Shown: positions 1 to 9,484 of the stretch, one piece after another | Numbering within the stretch: the first letter of the stretch is position 1 | Layout of the letters: each line of letters begins with the position of its first letter | NCBI RefSeq assembly: GCF_028885415.1 | Contig: NZ_CP118527.1 | Coordinates: 5,704,001 to 5,768,000, forward strand | From: Streptomyces coeruleorubidus | GTDB taxonomy: Bacteria; Actinomycetota; Actinomycetes; Streptomycetales; Streptomycetaceae | Length of the DNA stretch: 64,000 nt | Direction: 5' to 3' | The notes under the pieces: generated by a model | The model's input: the letters and a program-made list of their open reading frames with translations, nothing else | The model's database searches: none | Told to the model about the DNA's origin: nothing | Made by a program: the position numbers and the translations under genes

Positions 1-1
1 C

Positions 2-1501
2 CGCTGGATCCTCCAGGACTCCGGCGCGGTCGCCCTGATCACCGAGTTCGCCGGGCAGGCCGCCGCGCTCGGCCCGGAGCGCGACCGCCTGCCCGACCTC
101 AGGCACATGTGGGTCGTGGAGAAGGGCCACGTGGACCGGCTGGCGGAAGCCGGAGCCCACCTCTTCGACCATGAGGTCGAGGTGCGGCGCGGCATGCTGG
201 GCCCCGACACCCTCGCCACCCTCGTCTACACCTCCGGCACCACGGGCCGCCCCAAGGGCTGCGCGCTCACCCACGGCAACTTCTTCGCCGAGGTCGACAA
301 CGCGATCGAGCTCCTCTACCCCGTCTTCAGGGCCAGGACCAGCGAAGAGGCCTCGGTCCTGCTGTTCCTGCCCATGTCCCACATCTTCGGGCGCATGGTG
401 GCGATCGCCTGCGTCCGCGCCCGCGTACGGCTGGGCCACGCGCCGAGCATCAAGGCGGAGAACCTGCTCCCGGACCTGGCGAGCTTCCGGCCGACCTGTC
501 TGCTCGCCATCCCGTACATGCTGGAGAAGGTCTTCAACTCGGCCCGCGCCAAGGCCGAGGCGGGCGGCCGGGTGACGTCGTTCGACCGTGCGGTGGCGGT
601 GGCGCAGCGCTACGGGGAGGCGATGGAGGCCCAGCAGACGGGCACCGGCCCCGGCCCCTCCCGCGCCCTGAGAGCCGCCCGGGTCTTCTACGACCCCCTG
701 GTCTACCGCCGTATCCGCAACGCCATGGGCGGCAGGGTCCGTTACGCCATCTGCGGCGGCTCACCCCTGGGCCGCCGCCTCGCCGCGTTCTACGCCGGAG
801 CCGGCATCGAGATCTTCGAGGGCTACGGCCTGACGGAGACCACGGGCGCGTCGACGGTCACGCCGCCCCTGAAACCCCGCCTGGGCACGGTCGGCTGGCC
901 CCTGCCCGGCACCCGTGTCCGCATCGCCGCCGACGGCGAGATCCTCCTCGCCGGCGACCACGTCCTGCGCGGCTACTGGGACCCCCAGGCCGGTGGAGTC
1001 GTACCCGCCGCCCCCGACGGCTGGCTCGCCACCGGCGACATCGGCGAACTGGACGACGAGGGCTATCTGACGATCACCGGCCGCAAGAAGGAAATGCTGA
1101 TCACCGCGGGCGGCAAGAGCGTCGCCCCGGCACCCCTGGAGAACTGGCTGCGCTCCCACCCGCTGATCTCCCAGTGCCTGGTCCTGGGCGACGGCCGTCC
1201 CTTCGTCGCGGCCCTGATCACCCTGGACCCGGCCGGCATCACCCACTGGCGCCGGATGAACGGCAAACACCCCGTACCGCCCAAACTCCTCGTCGACGAC
1301 GAGGAACTCCGCGCCGTCCTCCAGCGTGCCGTCGACGAGGCCAACAAGATGGTCTCCCGGCCGGAGTCCATCCGCCGCTTCGCGATCCTCCCCGAGGACT
1401 TCTCCGAGGAGGCGGGCCATCTGACCCCGTCGATGAAGCTCCGCCGCGAGGCGGTGATGCGCGCCTTCGCGGCGGAAGTGGAGGGGCTGTACGCGCGGTG
1501 A
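2..1501 (+). CDS. Long-chain acyl-CoA synthetase (AMP-forming), 5' truncated by window edge
   Basis: The frame is open from base 2 with no start inside the window, so the N-terminus lies upstream. The product activates a fatty or other carboxylic acid as the acyl-adenylate and transfers it to CoA. Seen directly: the AMP-binding P-loop YTSGTTGRPKG (about 223-255), the GYGLTETTG adenylate motif (about 820-845), the TGD motif near 1033 and the hinge and catalytic-lysine region with GRKKEMLITAGGK (about 1080-1115). The C-terminal lid is complete and ends with the stop at 1499-1501. Long-chain acyl-CoA synthetase (FadD15-like) is the best family fit; the chain-length preference cannot be read from the sequence. 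The next gene starts 108 bases downstream and looks separately expressed. Confidence 0.92.
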   Translation, partial: RWILQDSGAVALITEFAGQAAALGPERDRLPDLRHMWVVEKGHVDRLAEAGAHLFDHEVEVRRGMLGPDTLATLVYTSGTTGRPKGCALTHGNFFAEVDNAIELLYPVFRARTSEEASVLLFLPMSHIFGRMVAIACVRARVRLGHAPSIKAENLLPDLASFRPTCLLAIPYMLEKVFNSARAKAEAGGRVTSFDRAVAVAQRYGEAMEAQQTGTGPGPSRALRAARVFYDPLVYRRIRNAMGGRVRYAICGGSPLGRRLAAFYAGAGIEIFEGYGLTETTGASTVTPPLKPRLGTVGWPLPGTRVRIAADGEILLAGDHVLRGYWDPQAGGVVPAAPDGWLATGDIGELDDEGYLTITGRKKEMLITAGGKSVAPAPLENWLRSHPLISQCLVLGDGRPFVAALITLDPAGITHWRRMNGKHPVPPKLLVDDEELRAVLQRAVDEANKMVSRPESIRRFAILPEDFSEEAGHLTPSMKLRREAVMRAFAAEVEGLYAR

Positions 1502-1609
1502 GGCACCTTTGCGATCTCTTCACACGGGGTTCTTGACGCCGCAAGGCGTCTGCCCTTTGGCTTTCAGCCACCCCGTCGCGATGCTCCCCCCCATCGGAAG
1601 GCACCACCA

Positions 1610-2731
1610 GTGAAAGCGCGTACCACCCGTCGGCCCGCTGTGCGTCCCCTCTCCATAGCCCTGGCGGTCACCGTGTCGGCCCTGTCCCTCACCGCCTGCG
1701 GCGGCGGGAGTGACGACTCCGCGGGTGTGAAGAAGGGCAACGACATCACGGTGGGCCTGCTGCTGCCCGACCGGGACACGGCGCGCTTCGAGAAGTTCGA
1801 CTATCCCCTGATCAAGGAAGAGGTCGCCTCCCTCACCGAGAACCAGGGCAAGGTCAAGTACGCCAACGCCGAGGCGAGCGTGTCCAGACAGAGCGAGCAG
1901 TTCCGGAAGATGATCGACGACAAGGTCGACGTCATCCTGGTGGACGCGCTGAACTCCAAGACCATCGCCTCGGACGTGCAAAAGGCCAAGGACGCCGGCA
2001 TCCCGGTCATCGCCTACGACCGGCTCGCCGAGGGGCCGATCGACGCGTACGTCTCCCACGACAACGAACTCGTCGGGCAGGTGCAGGGCCGCGCCATCGT
2101 CGGGGAACTCGGCGAGAAGGCCGAGAAGAGCAAGGTCGTCATGATGAACGGCGACCCGGCCGACCCGAACACGGCACGGTTCAAGCAGGGCGCGCTGAGC
2201 GAGCTCCAGGGGGCGGTCGACATCGTCGAGCAGTACGACACCAAGGAGTGGAAGCCCTCGATCGCCAAGGCGAACATGAAGAAGGCGATCCGGGCCGTCG
2301 GCCTGGACAACATCGCCGCCGTCTACTCCGCCAACGACGGCATGGCGGGCGCCGTCATCGAGGCGCTGAAGGAGGCGGGCGCGACCAGGATCCCGCCGGT
2401 GACCGGGCAGGACGCCAACCTGGACGCGGTGCAGCGGATCGTGTCGGGGGAGCAGTACATGACCGTGTACAAGTCGTTCCTGCTGGAGGCGACGAACGCC
2501 GCGAAGATCGCGGTGGCCAAGGTCCAGGGCCGCTCGATCGAGTTCGCCGCGCTGACCCGGGATACGGTCGACAGCCCCACGGAGAAGGACATCCCGGCGA
2601 TGCTGGTGCCGGTGGTCGCCCTCACCAAGGACAACATCAAGGAGACGGTGGTCACGGACGGCGTCTACACCGTCAAGGACATCTGCACGGCCAAGTACAA
2701 GGCGGACTGCGAGGCGATCGGCCTTGAGTAG
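1610..2731 (+). CDS. Sugar ABC transporter substrate-binding lipoprotein, xylose-binding (XylF) type
   Basis: This is a 373-residue periplasmic-binding-fold lipoprotein. The N-terminus is basic, then hydrophobic, ending in the lipobox LTAC with the lipidated cysteine at residue 30. The mature part carries the two-lobed type 1 binding fold. Phrases such as GLLLPDRDTARFEKFDYPLI, VDVILVDALNSK and SHDNELVGQVQGR match D-xylose-binding proteins. Such proteins normally deliver a sugar to a permease and an ATPase, but none is adjacent: the neighbours are an acyl-CoA synthetase and a flavoprotein. It is therefore an orphan binding protein that either shares a transporter encoded elsewhere or acts as a sensor. 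Family assignment is firm; the ligand is inferred. Confidence 0.9.
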   Translation: MKARTTRRPAVRPLSIALAVTVSALSLTACGGGSDDSAGVKKGNDITVGLLLPDRDTARFEKFDYPLIKEEVASLTENQGKVKYANAEASVSRQSEQFRKMIDDKVDVILVDALNSKTIASDVQKAKDAGIPVIAYDRLAEGPIDAYVSHDNELVGQVQGRAIVGELGEKAEKSKVVMMNGDPADPNTARFKQGALSELQGAVDIVEQYDTKEWKPSIAKANMKKAIRAVGLDNIAAVYSANDGMAGAVIEALKEAGATRIPPVTGQDANLDAVQRIVSGEQYMTVYKSFLLEATNAAKIAVAKVQGRSIEFAALTRDTVDSPTEKDIPAMLVPVVALTKDNIKETVVTDGVYTVKDICTAKYKADCEAIGLE

Positions 2732-2801
2732 AGCCTCTTGACTTCGCTGGGCGCCCGCGCGACATTCCCCACCCCTTGAATCCTGTCGCGCTGGAGAAGT
2801 C

Positions 2802-4592
2802 ATGGCCACTGACATGAACTCCGCACCATCCGCTGTCTCCCCTGGTTCCCCTTCCCGAAGACGAGTGCTGACCGGTGCCGCGGGTGCCGGGCTCGCGGTC
2901 GCCGCCGGAGTGCAACAGGGCGCCCACGCCGCCGACTTACCCCCGCTCGGTACGTACGACGTCGTCGTCATCGGCTCCGGCGCGGCCGGGATGACCGCCG
3001 CGCTGACCGCCGCCGGGCAGGGGCTGAGCTGCGTCGTCGTGGAGAAGGCCCCGGCCTTCGGCGGCTCGACCGCCCGCTCCGGTGCCGGGATCTGGATCCC
3101 GAACAACCCGGTGATCCTCGCGGTCGGCGTCCCCGACACCCCGGCCAAGGCCGCCGCCTACCTCGCCGCCGTCGTCGGCCCGGACGTCCCCGCCGACCGG
3201 CAGCGCGCCTTCCTCGCCCACGGCCCGGCGACGATCTCCTACGTCATGGCCCACAGCCCCCTGCGCTTCCGCTGGATGGAGGGCTACAGCGACTACTACC
3301 CAGAACTGCCCGGCGGCCTGGCGAACGGCCGCTCCATCGAGCCCGACCAGTTCGACGGCAGGATCCTCGGAGCCGAACTGGCCCGCCTGAACGCGCCGTA
3401 CATGGACGTCCCCGCCGGCATGGTGGTCTTCGGCGCGGACTACAAGTGGCTGGCCCTGGCCGCCGTGAACGCCGAGGGGGCGGCCGTGGCCGCACAGTGT
3501 CTGGCACGGGGGACGGCGGCGGCCCTTCGGGGCGAGAAGCCCCTGACCATGGGCCAGGCCCTGGCGGCGGGCCTGCGGGCGGGGCTGCGGTCCGCGGGCG
3601 TACCGGTCTGGCTGAACACGGCGCTGACGGATCTGCACCTCGAGAACGGCACGGTCACCGGAGCCGTGGTCACCCGCGACGGCGCCCTGGGCCTGATCCG
3701 CGCCCGCCGGGGCGTGATCGTCGGCTCCGGCGGATTCGAGCACAACGCGGCGATGCGCGACCGCTACCAGCGCCAGCCCATCGGCACGGACTGGACGGTC
3801 GGCGCCAAGGAGAACACCGGCGACGGCATCCGGGCGGGGGAGCGGCTCGGCGCGGCGCTCGACCTGATGGACGACGCCTGGTGGGGCCCGGCGATCCCGA
3901 TCCCGGGCCAGCCGTACTTCTGCCTCGCCGAACGCACCCTCCCGGGCGGGCTGCTGGTGAACGGATCGGGCAGGCGCTTCGTCAACGAGGCCGCGCCCTA
4001 CAGCGACGTCGTCCACACGATGTACGACGTCCACACCACCGACCCCGCCATCCCGGCCTGGCTGATCGTGGATCAGAACTACCGCAACCGCTACCTCTTC
4101 AAGGACGTCCTGCCGGCCCTGCCCCTCCCCGACGCCTGGTACGACTCGGGCGCCGCACACAAGGCCTGGACCCTGGACGCCCTGGCCACGTCGATCGGCG
4201 TCCCGCCGGCGGCCCTGCGCACGACGGTCGACCGGTTCAACTCCCAGGCACGGCGGGGCGAGGACCCCGACTTCCACCGCGGCGACAGCGCCTACGACCG
4301 CTACTACACCGACCCGTCGGTCCTCCCCAATCCCTGCCTGGCCCCCCTCCGGCTCCCCCCGTACCACGCCTTCCGCATCGTCCCCGGCGACCTCGGCACG
4401 AAGGGCGGCATGCGAACGGACGCCCGGGCCCGCGTCCTGCGTCCCGACGGCTCGGTGATCCCGGGCCTGTACGCGGCGGGCAACGCCAGCGCTGCGGTGA
4501 TGGGCCACAGCTACGCGGGCGCGGGCTCGACCATCGGGCCGGCGATGACGTTCGGCTATATCGCGGCGAGGGATATCGCGGGGGTGTTGTAG
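2802..4592 (+). CDS. Tat-exported FAD-dependent dehydrogenase (3-ketosteroid dehydrogenase / fumarate reductase flavoprotein family)
   Basis: A 596-residue flavoprotein. Residues 19-21 are a triple arginine followed by VLTGAAGAGLAVAAG, a twin-arginine signal, and cleavage is likely near AHA-AD (about 43). The FAD-binding Rossmann motif VVVIGSGAAG covers residues 54-63, followed by VVVEK and the GGSTARSGAGIW segment typical of the FAD_binding_2 family. The C-terminal GLYAAGNASAAVMGHSYAGAG segment closes the flavin site and is characteristic of 3-ketosteroid delta-1-dehydrogenase-like enzymes. A GGAGAA-type ribosome site sits five bases before the ATG. The steroid substrate is a guess from family resemblance; the extracytoplasmic location follows from the Tat signal. 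Confidence 0.88.
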   Translation: MATDMNSAPSAVSPGSPSRRRVLTGAAGAGLAVAAGVQQGAHAADLPPLGTYDVVVIGSGAAGMTAALTAAGQGLSCVVVEKAPAFGGSTARSGAGIWIPNNPVILAVGVPDTPAKAAAYLAAVVGPDVPADRQRAFLAHGPATISYVMAHSPLRFRWMEGYSDYYPELPGGLANGRSIEPDQFDGRILGAELARLNAPYMDVPAGMVVFGADYKWLALAAVNAEGAAVAAQCLARGTAAALRGEKPLTMGQALAAGLRAGLRSAGVPVWLNTALTDLHLENGTVTGAVVTRDGALGLIRARRGVIVGSGGFEHNAAMRDRYQRQPIGTDWTVGAKENTGDGIRAGERLGAALDLMDDAWWGPAIPIPGQPYFCLAERTLPGGLLVNGSGRRFVNEAAPYSDVVHTMYDVHTTDPAIPAWLIVDQNYRNRYLFKDVLPALPLPDAWYDSGAAHKAWTLDALATSIGVPPAALRTTVDRFNSQARRGEDPDFHRGDSAYDRYYTDPSVLPNPCLAPLRLPPYHAFRIVPGDLGTKGGMRTDARARVLRPDGSVIPGLYAAGNASAAVMGHSYAGAGSTIGPAMTFGYIAARDIAGVL

Positions 4593-4594
4593 GG

Positions 4595-4643
4595 GGCGGC
4601 GTACCGGGGGCCGGGCGGGTACGCGTGTCGCCGGTACGCCGCC
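4595..4643. terminator. Bidirectional hairpin between convergent genes
   Basis: A perfect 13-bp inverted repeat (4595-4607 with 4631-4643, arm GGCGGCGTACCGG) lies in the short gap between the flavoprotein and the methyltransferase, which converge here. There is no T tract, which is common for Streptomyces terminators. It could stop transcription from both sides. Confidence 0.6.
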
Positions 4644-4650
4644 GGTACGC

Positions 4651-5310
4651 CTAGGACGTCGGCTTCGTCGGCTTGCGGGCCACCAGGCACGCCTGGGGGA
4701 CCGGCTCCCCGAGTTCCTCGTCGGGCTCCCGGACGGTCCGGGAGCGCAGGACGAAACCGGCGGCTTCCAGCAGGGCGGCGATCCGCTCCGGCTGCCGCCG
4801 CCGGAAGGTCAGCGCCACCTGGTGCCCGAAGGCCTCCTCGTAGCGGCGGGGCTCGTCACCGGCCTGGAAGCCGAGAAGCAGATGCCCTCCGGGCCGCAGG
4901 ACGCGGCCGAACTCGGCGAAGACGTCCGGCAGCCGGTCGAGCGGGGTGTGGATGGTCGAGTACCAGGACACGACCCCGTCGAGCGAGCCGTCGGGCAGGT
5001 CCAGCTCCAGCATCGAGCCCCGCTCGAACCGCAGACCGGGATGCTCGCGCCGGGCGATCGCGAGCATCGACTCCGACAGGTCCAGCCCGAACACGGACAG
5101 CCCCCGTGACGCCAGGTACGCCGTCACCCGCCCGGGCCCGCACCCCAGGTCGGCGACCTCGCCCCCCTCACCCACGAGCTCCGCGAAGCCGTAGAGCAGT
5201 CCCAGGTCCAACGGCGTGGCCACGGGCGGGTCACCGAAGTGGACGGCGTAGTCCTCCGCCACGGCGTCGTAGAAGACACGGGTCTCGGTCAGGAAGTCGG
5301 CTTCGGTCAT
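4651..5310 (-). CDS. Class I SAM-dependent methyltransferase
   Basis: A 219-residue single-domain methyltransferase. Motif I is VADLGCGPG at residues 52-60, followed by the acidic strand-2 end GLDLSESML, then LDLPDGSLDGVVSWYS (motif II/III region) and the RVLRPGGHLLLGF segment of motif III. These define a methyltransf_11/25-type fold acting in the cytoplasm on a small molecule. The substrate cannot be deduced. It is transcribed alone, convergent with the upstream flavoprotein, and separated from the next minus-strand gene by a gap of about 80 bases. Confidence 0.88.
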   Translation of the reverse strand: MTEADFLTETRVFYDAVAEDYAVHFGDPPVATPLDLGLLYGFAELVGEGGEVADLGCGPGRVTAYLASRGLSVFGLDLSESMLAIARREHPGLRFERGSMLELDLPDGSLDGVVSWYSTIHTPLDRLPDVFAEFGRVLRPGGHLLLGFQAGDEPRRYEEAFGHQVALTFRRRQPERIAALLEAAGFVLRSRTVREPDEELGEPVPQACLVARKPTKPTS

Positions 5311-5390
5311 GGCCCGACCCTAGGGCGTGGCACTGACACCCCTGTTGCGAGGCACTGTCACCGCCGGCCCGCGCTCGTAAAAACCCAGCC

Positions 5391-5636
5391 CTACCGCGCA
5401 GGCCCGTCTCCCCGGCCCTCGCCCGTCTGCCGCCCCCAGAGCCCGGCCCCCGCACCGACCGCCGTGCCCAGGCACATGCCCAGGGCCAGGGCCAGGCCGA
5501 TGTCGTCGAAGACGGTCATGCCGAGGACGAGTCCTACCGCCGTGCCGAGGGACAGACCGAGAGAGAGGCCCGACGCCAGGCGCTTGTCGGCGGGGGTGCC
5601 GCTGTCTTCCCCGTCGTGGTCCGGGTCTGTCTGCAT
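5391..5636 (-). CDS. Small glycine-rich membrane protein
   Basis: An 81-residue protein. The ATG at 5636 is chosen because GGAGGA lies seven bases upstream; a TTG at 5651 would leave no ribosome site. After an acidic head (residues 1-20) come two glycine- and alanine-rich hydrophobic stretches with G-x-x-x-G spacing, separated by a short turn (VFDDIG), giving a helical hairpin with both ends in the cytoplasm. I do not recognise a family with a known role. Similar short glycine-zipper membrane proteins are common in actinomycetes. It lies 139 bases beyond the cold-shock gene's stop, past that gene's terminator. Confidence 0.7.
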   Translation of the reverse strand: MQTDPDHDGEDSGTPADKRLASGLSLGLSLGTAVGLVLGMTVFDDIGLALALGMCLGTAVGAGAGLWGRQTGEGRGDGPAR

Positions 5637-5719
5637 ACGGTCATCCTCCAAGGGACCACGGGCGGAATTCGCCGGAAATTCACCGGGGCGTAAGGAGAGG
5701 CGTAAGGGGCGAAAAGGCA

Positions 5720-5750
5720 GGAGCCCCGCCGCCTGACGGCGCGGGGCTCC
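5720..5750 (-). terminator. Rho-independent terminator of the cold-shock gene
   Basis: A 10-bp GC-rich stem (GGAGCCCCGC at 5720-5729 pairing with GCGGGGCTCC at 5741-5750) lies 15 bases after the cold-shock stop. On the minus strand it is followed by TGCCTTTTCG, so it works for leftward transcription from the cold-shock gene. Confidence 0.8.
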
Positions 5751-5764
5751 TTGGGTACTACTGA

Positions 5765-5968
5765 TCAGACCGGCGTGACGTTCTCAGCCTGCGGGCCCTT
5801 CGGACCCTGCGTGACATCGAAAGACACCTGCTGGTTCTCCTCGAGCGAGCGGAAGCCGCTCGCGTTGATCGCGGAGTAGTGGACGAAGACGTCGGGGCCG
5901 CCGCCCTCCTGGGCGATGAAACCAAAGCCCTTTTCGGCGTTGAACCACTTCACGGTTCCGGTAGCCAT
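5765..5968 (-). CDS. CspA-family cold-shock protein
   Basis: A 67-residue single cold-shock domain, the canonical length. It starts [18 protein letters not shown] and contains both nucleic-acid motifs: RNP1 (KGFGFI, residues 13-18) and RNP2 (VFVHY, residues 27-31). These proteins bind single-stranded RNA or DNA and act as RNA chaperones. The ATG at 5968 is preceded by an AGGAGGGC ribosome site. A longer in-frame extension upstream lacks any domain and is rejected. The gene is followed by a clear terminator and has a long leader region, as is usual for this family. Confidence 0.96.
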   Translation of the reverse strand: MATGTVKWFNAEKGFGFIAQEGGGPDVFVHYSAINASGFRSLEENQQVSFDVTQGPKGPQAENVTPV

Positions 5969-7137
<1,169 letters not shown>

Positions 7138-7228
7138 GCGGGCCGGTGCTCCCGCACTACTCTGCTGGGGGAGCGCGCGTACGGGGGCCGGCGAGGCCTG
7201 CGGGCGCCTACGGGGGAGGGGTGACGCC

Positions 7229-8902
7229 ATGCGGCCGCTCGAAGTCGACGAACCCACCGTCGTGGGGCCCTACCGGCTGCTCGGCCGGCTGGGCTCCGGC
7301 GGCATGGGCCGGGTCTACCTGGGCCGCAGCGCCGGCGGCCGCACGGTCGCGGTGAAGATCGTCCATCCGCACTTCGCCCTGGACGAGGAGTTCCGGGCCC
7401 GCTTCCGCCGCGAGGTCGACGCCGCCCGACGGGTCGGCGGCGCCTGGACGGCACCCGTCCTGGACGCCGACCCGGACGCGCGGGTGCCCTGGGTGGCGAC
7501 GGCGTACGCGGCGGGCCCCTCGCTGTCGGCCGCGGTCGCCGAGGGCGGTGCGCTGCCGGCCCACACCGTACGGGTGCTGGGGGCTGGGCTGGCCGAGGCG
7601 CTGGCGGCGGTGCACGAGCTGGGCCTGGTGCACCGGGACGTGAAGCCGTCGAACGTACTGCTCACGCTCGACGGCCCGCTGCTGATCGACTTCGGGATCG
7701 CGCGGGCCACGGACGGTACGGCGTCCCTGACGTCCACGGGCGTGTCGATCGGCTCGCCCGGCTACATGTCACCCGAGCAGATCCTCGGCAAGAGCGTCAC
7801 GGGCGCGGCGGACGTCTTCTCGCTCGGCGCGGTCCTGGCGTACGCGGCGACCGGCGAACCGCCCTTCCCCGGGGACTCCTCGGCGGCCCTGCTCTACAAG
7901 GTCGTCCACGAGGAGCCGGAACTCGACGGGCTGGACGGGCAGTTGCGGGACCTCACGGCGGCCTGCCTGACGAAGGACCCGGGTGCGCGGCCCGCCCCCG
8001 CCGAGGTGGCCAGGCGGCTGGCTCCCGAGGGCGCGGCCCGGCTGGTGGCGGGCGGGTGGCTGCCGGGGGCGCTGGTGGAGCAGGTCAGCCGGAGCGCCGT
8101 GCAGTTGCTGAATCTGGAGGCGACGGCGCCGGGGGCCGGGGCGCCTTCCGGGCCGGTCGGGTTCAGCAGCCCCTCGGTGGGGGTGCCGGAAACGACCGGC
8201 GGCGAGGTCGCCGGGGTGTTCGGGCCGCCGCCGGTCATGCCCCATCCTCCGTCCGCTGCCGTCCCCGGACCTCGCGACGGCGACCCACCGGACGCCGTCA
8301 CATCCACCGGCCGCCCCGGCAAGATCTCCGTCTCCGTGGCGGCCACCTCCACGCCGGAGGGGGGCGGGCGGGTGCGCAGGCTGAGCTGCACCGTGGCGCT
8401 GGCGGTCGCCGGGGCGATGGCGGCCGTGACGATCGGCTCGGTGTTCGTCTTCGACCTGCTGCCGGACCGGACCTCCGACGACGACACGAGCGACTCCGGC
8501 GCGGGCCCCGGCTCTCCACCCGCGGCGACCGCGAGCTCCGCCCCTTCCGGTGCGGTACCCGCCGCCTACCTCGGCACCTGGGAGGGCCAGGGCAGCGCCC
8601 TCGACGGCAGGCTGCCCCTCGGCACCTTCCGGATCACCGTCGAACGGGCCGCCGTCGGCAAGGAGTTGGGCCGCCTGCGCCAGACCGACCAGATCGGCGG
8701 CGTCTGCGTCGACGTACTCACCCTGAAGCAGGTGACGAAGAAGGAGCTGGTCGCCACCTCCGTGGGCGCGAAGACCAACCACGGCGGCTGCAACCCGGCC
8801 CCCACGACCGTGCGGCTCACGCCGGTGGGCGACGACCTCCAGTACCGGTCGGAGAGCGAGGACTCGGGTCGTCCTCAGGCTCGGATGTCGAAGGTGCGGT
8901 AG
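7229..8902 (+). CDS. Receptor-type Ser/Thr protein kinase (PknB-like) with extracellular domain
   Basis: A 557-residue Hanks-type kinase. The glycine loop LGSGGMGRVYLG is at about residues 21-32, the ATP-binding lysine in VAVKIV is Lys43, the catalytic loop HRDVKPSN begins at 135, DFG is at 154-156 and the APE-equivalent is SPEQ near 184. A Pro/Gly-rich juxtamembrane linker leads to one transmembrane helix (about 388-410), then an acidic Ser-rich spacer and a C-terminal extracellular domain of about 110 residues with two cysteines. All catalytic residues are present. No PASTA repeats are seen, so the ligand is unknown. Its 3' end overlaps a convergent membrane gene by 86 bases. EccC, next along, carries an FHA domain, a possible phosphothreonine partner, but that link is inference. 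Confidence 0.93.
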   Translation: MRPLEVDEPTVVGPYRLLGRLGSGGMGRVYLGRSAGGRTVAVKIVHPHFALDEEFRARFRREVDAARRVGGAWTAPVLDADPDARVPWVATAYAAGPSLSAAVAEGGALPAHTVRVLGAGLAEALAAVHELGLVHRDVKPSNVLLTLDGPLLIDFGIARATDGTASLTSTGVSIGSPGYMSPEQILGKSVTGAADVFSLGAVLAYAATGEPPFPGDSSAALLYKVVHEEPELDGLDGQLRDLTAACLTKDPGARPAPAEVARRLAPEGAARLVAGGWLPGALVEQVSRSAVQLLNLEATAPGAGAPSGPVGFSSPSVGVPETTGGEVAGVFGPPPVMPHPPSAAVPGPRDGDPPDAVTSTGRPGKISVSVAATSTPEGGGRVRRLSCTVALAVAGAMAAVTIGSVFVFDLLPDRTSDDDTSDSGAGPGSPPAATASSAPSGAVPAAYLGTWEGQGSALDGRLPLGTFRITVERAAVGKELGRLRQTDQIGGVCVDVLTLKQVTKKELVATSVGAKTNHGGCNPAPTTVRLTPVGDDLQYRSESEDSGRPQARMSKVR

Positions 8903-9480
8903 CAGACGACCTGCGGACGTGCCGGGCGAACAGGCCGATGAGGAGCGTGATCATCGCGAGGGTGGCGGCCAGGCCGACGGCCCACAGCCACGGGTAGTGC
9001 ACATGCACCCAGCAGGGCCCGCCCTCGCTGTAGCAGTCGTAGTCCCAGTCACGGCGCCGCTTGGGCCGTGCGGTCGTGCCGATCACCCCGGCGACCAGGT
9101 AGCCCGCGGCCAGCCCGGGTAGGGACGCGACCGCCCAGGCCAGCGAACGCGGCTTGCTCTTCTTCCAGTTCATCCGGGTCAGCGGCGCCACCCAGGCGAG
9201 GAAGACCAGCGGGACCAGGGCACCGACCGTGCCGGCGAAGGCGTACGCACCGCCGGGCCACGGGGGCGAATTCGCCCCAGAGCTCGTGACCCCAGTACCA
9301 CTCGAAGAGGACCAGCGGCGTCAGCAGGACGAAGCAGCCGGGGATCACCACGCAGCCCCAGGCACAGCTCCAGTCCCGCTTCTTCGCCTCGCCGGCGTTC
9401 GGCCGGCCGGGCCGGTGCTCGTACCGCAGCGCGGCCCCCGCCGCCTTCCTCCGCTTCGGCTTCGCCGAACCCCTGGTCAA
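8817..9480 (-). pseudogene. Four-helix membrane protein with apparent single-base frameshift
   Basis: The N-terminal half reads from a TTG at 9480 (five bases after eccC's stop, with GGGGTGAGG as ribosome site) in one frame, and the C-terminal half reads to a stop at 8817 in another. Joined at the C5 run (plus-strand G5 at 9262-9266), the product aligns along its length with the intact protein at 20853-21464: a basic KPKRRKA head, WPGGAYAF in helix 2 and HYPWLWAVGL before helix 4. One extra C in the run explains the break. It could be a pseudogene or a sequencing error. The position directly behind eccC suggests translational coupling and a possible T7SS membrane-accessory role. Function is unknown. 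Confidence 0.75.
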
Positions 9481-9484
9481 CGCC

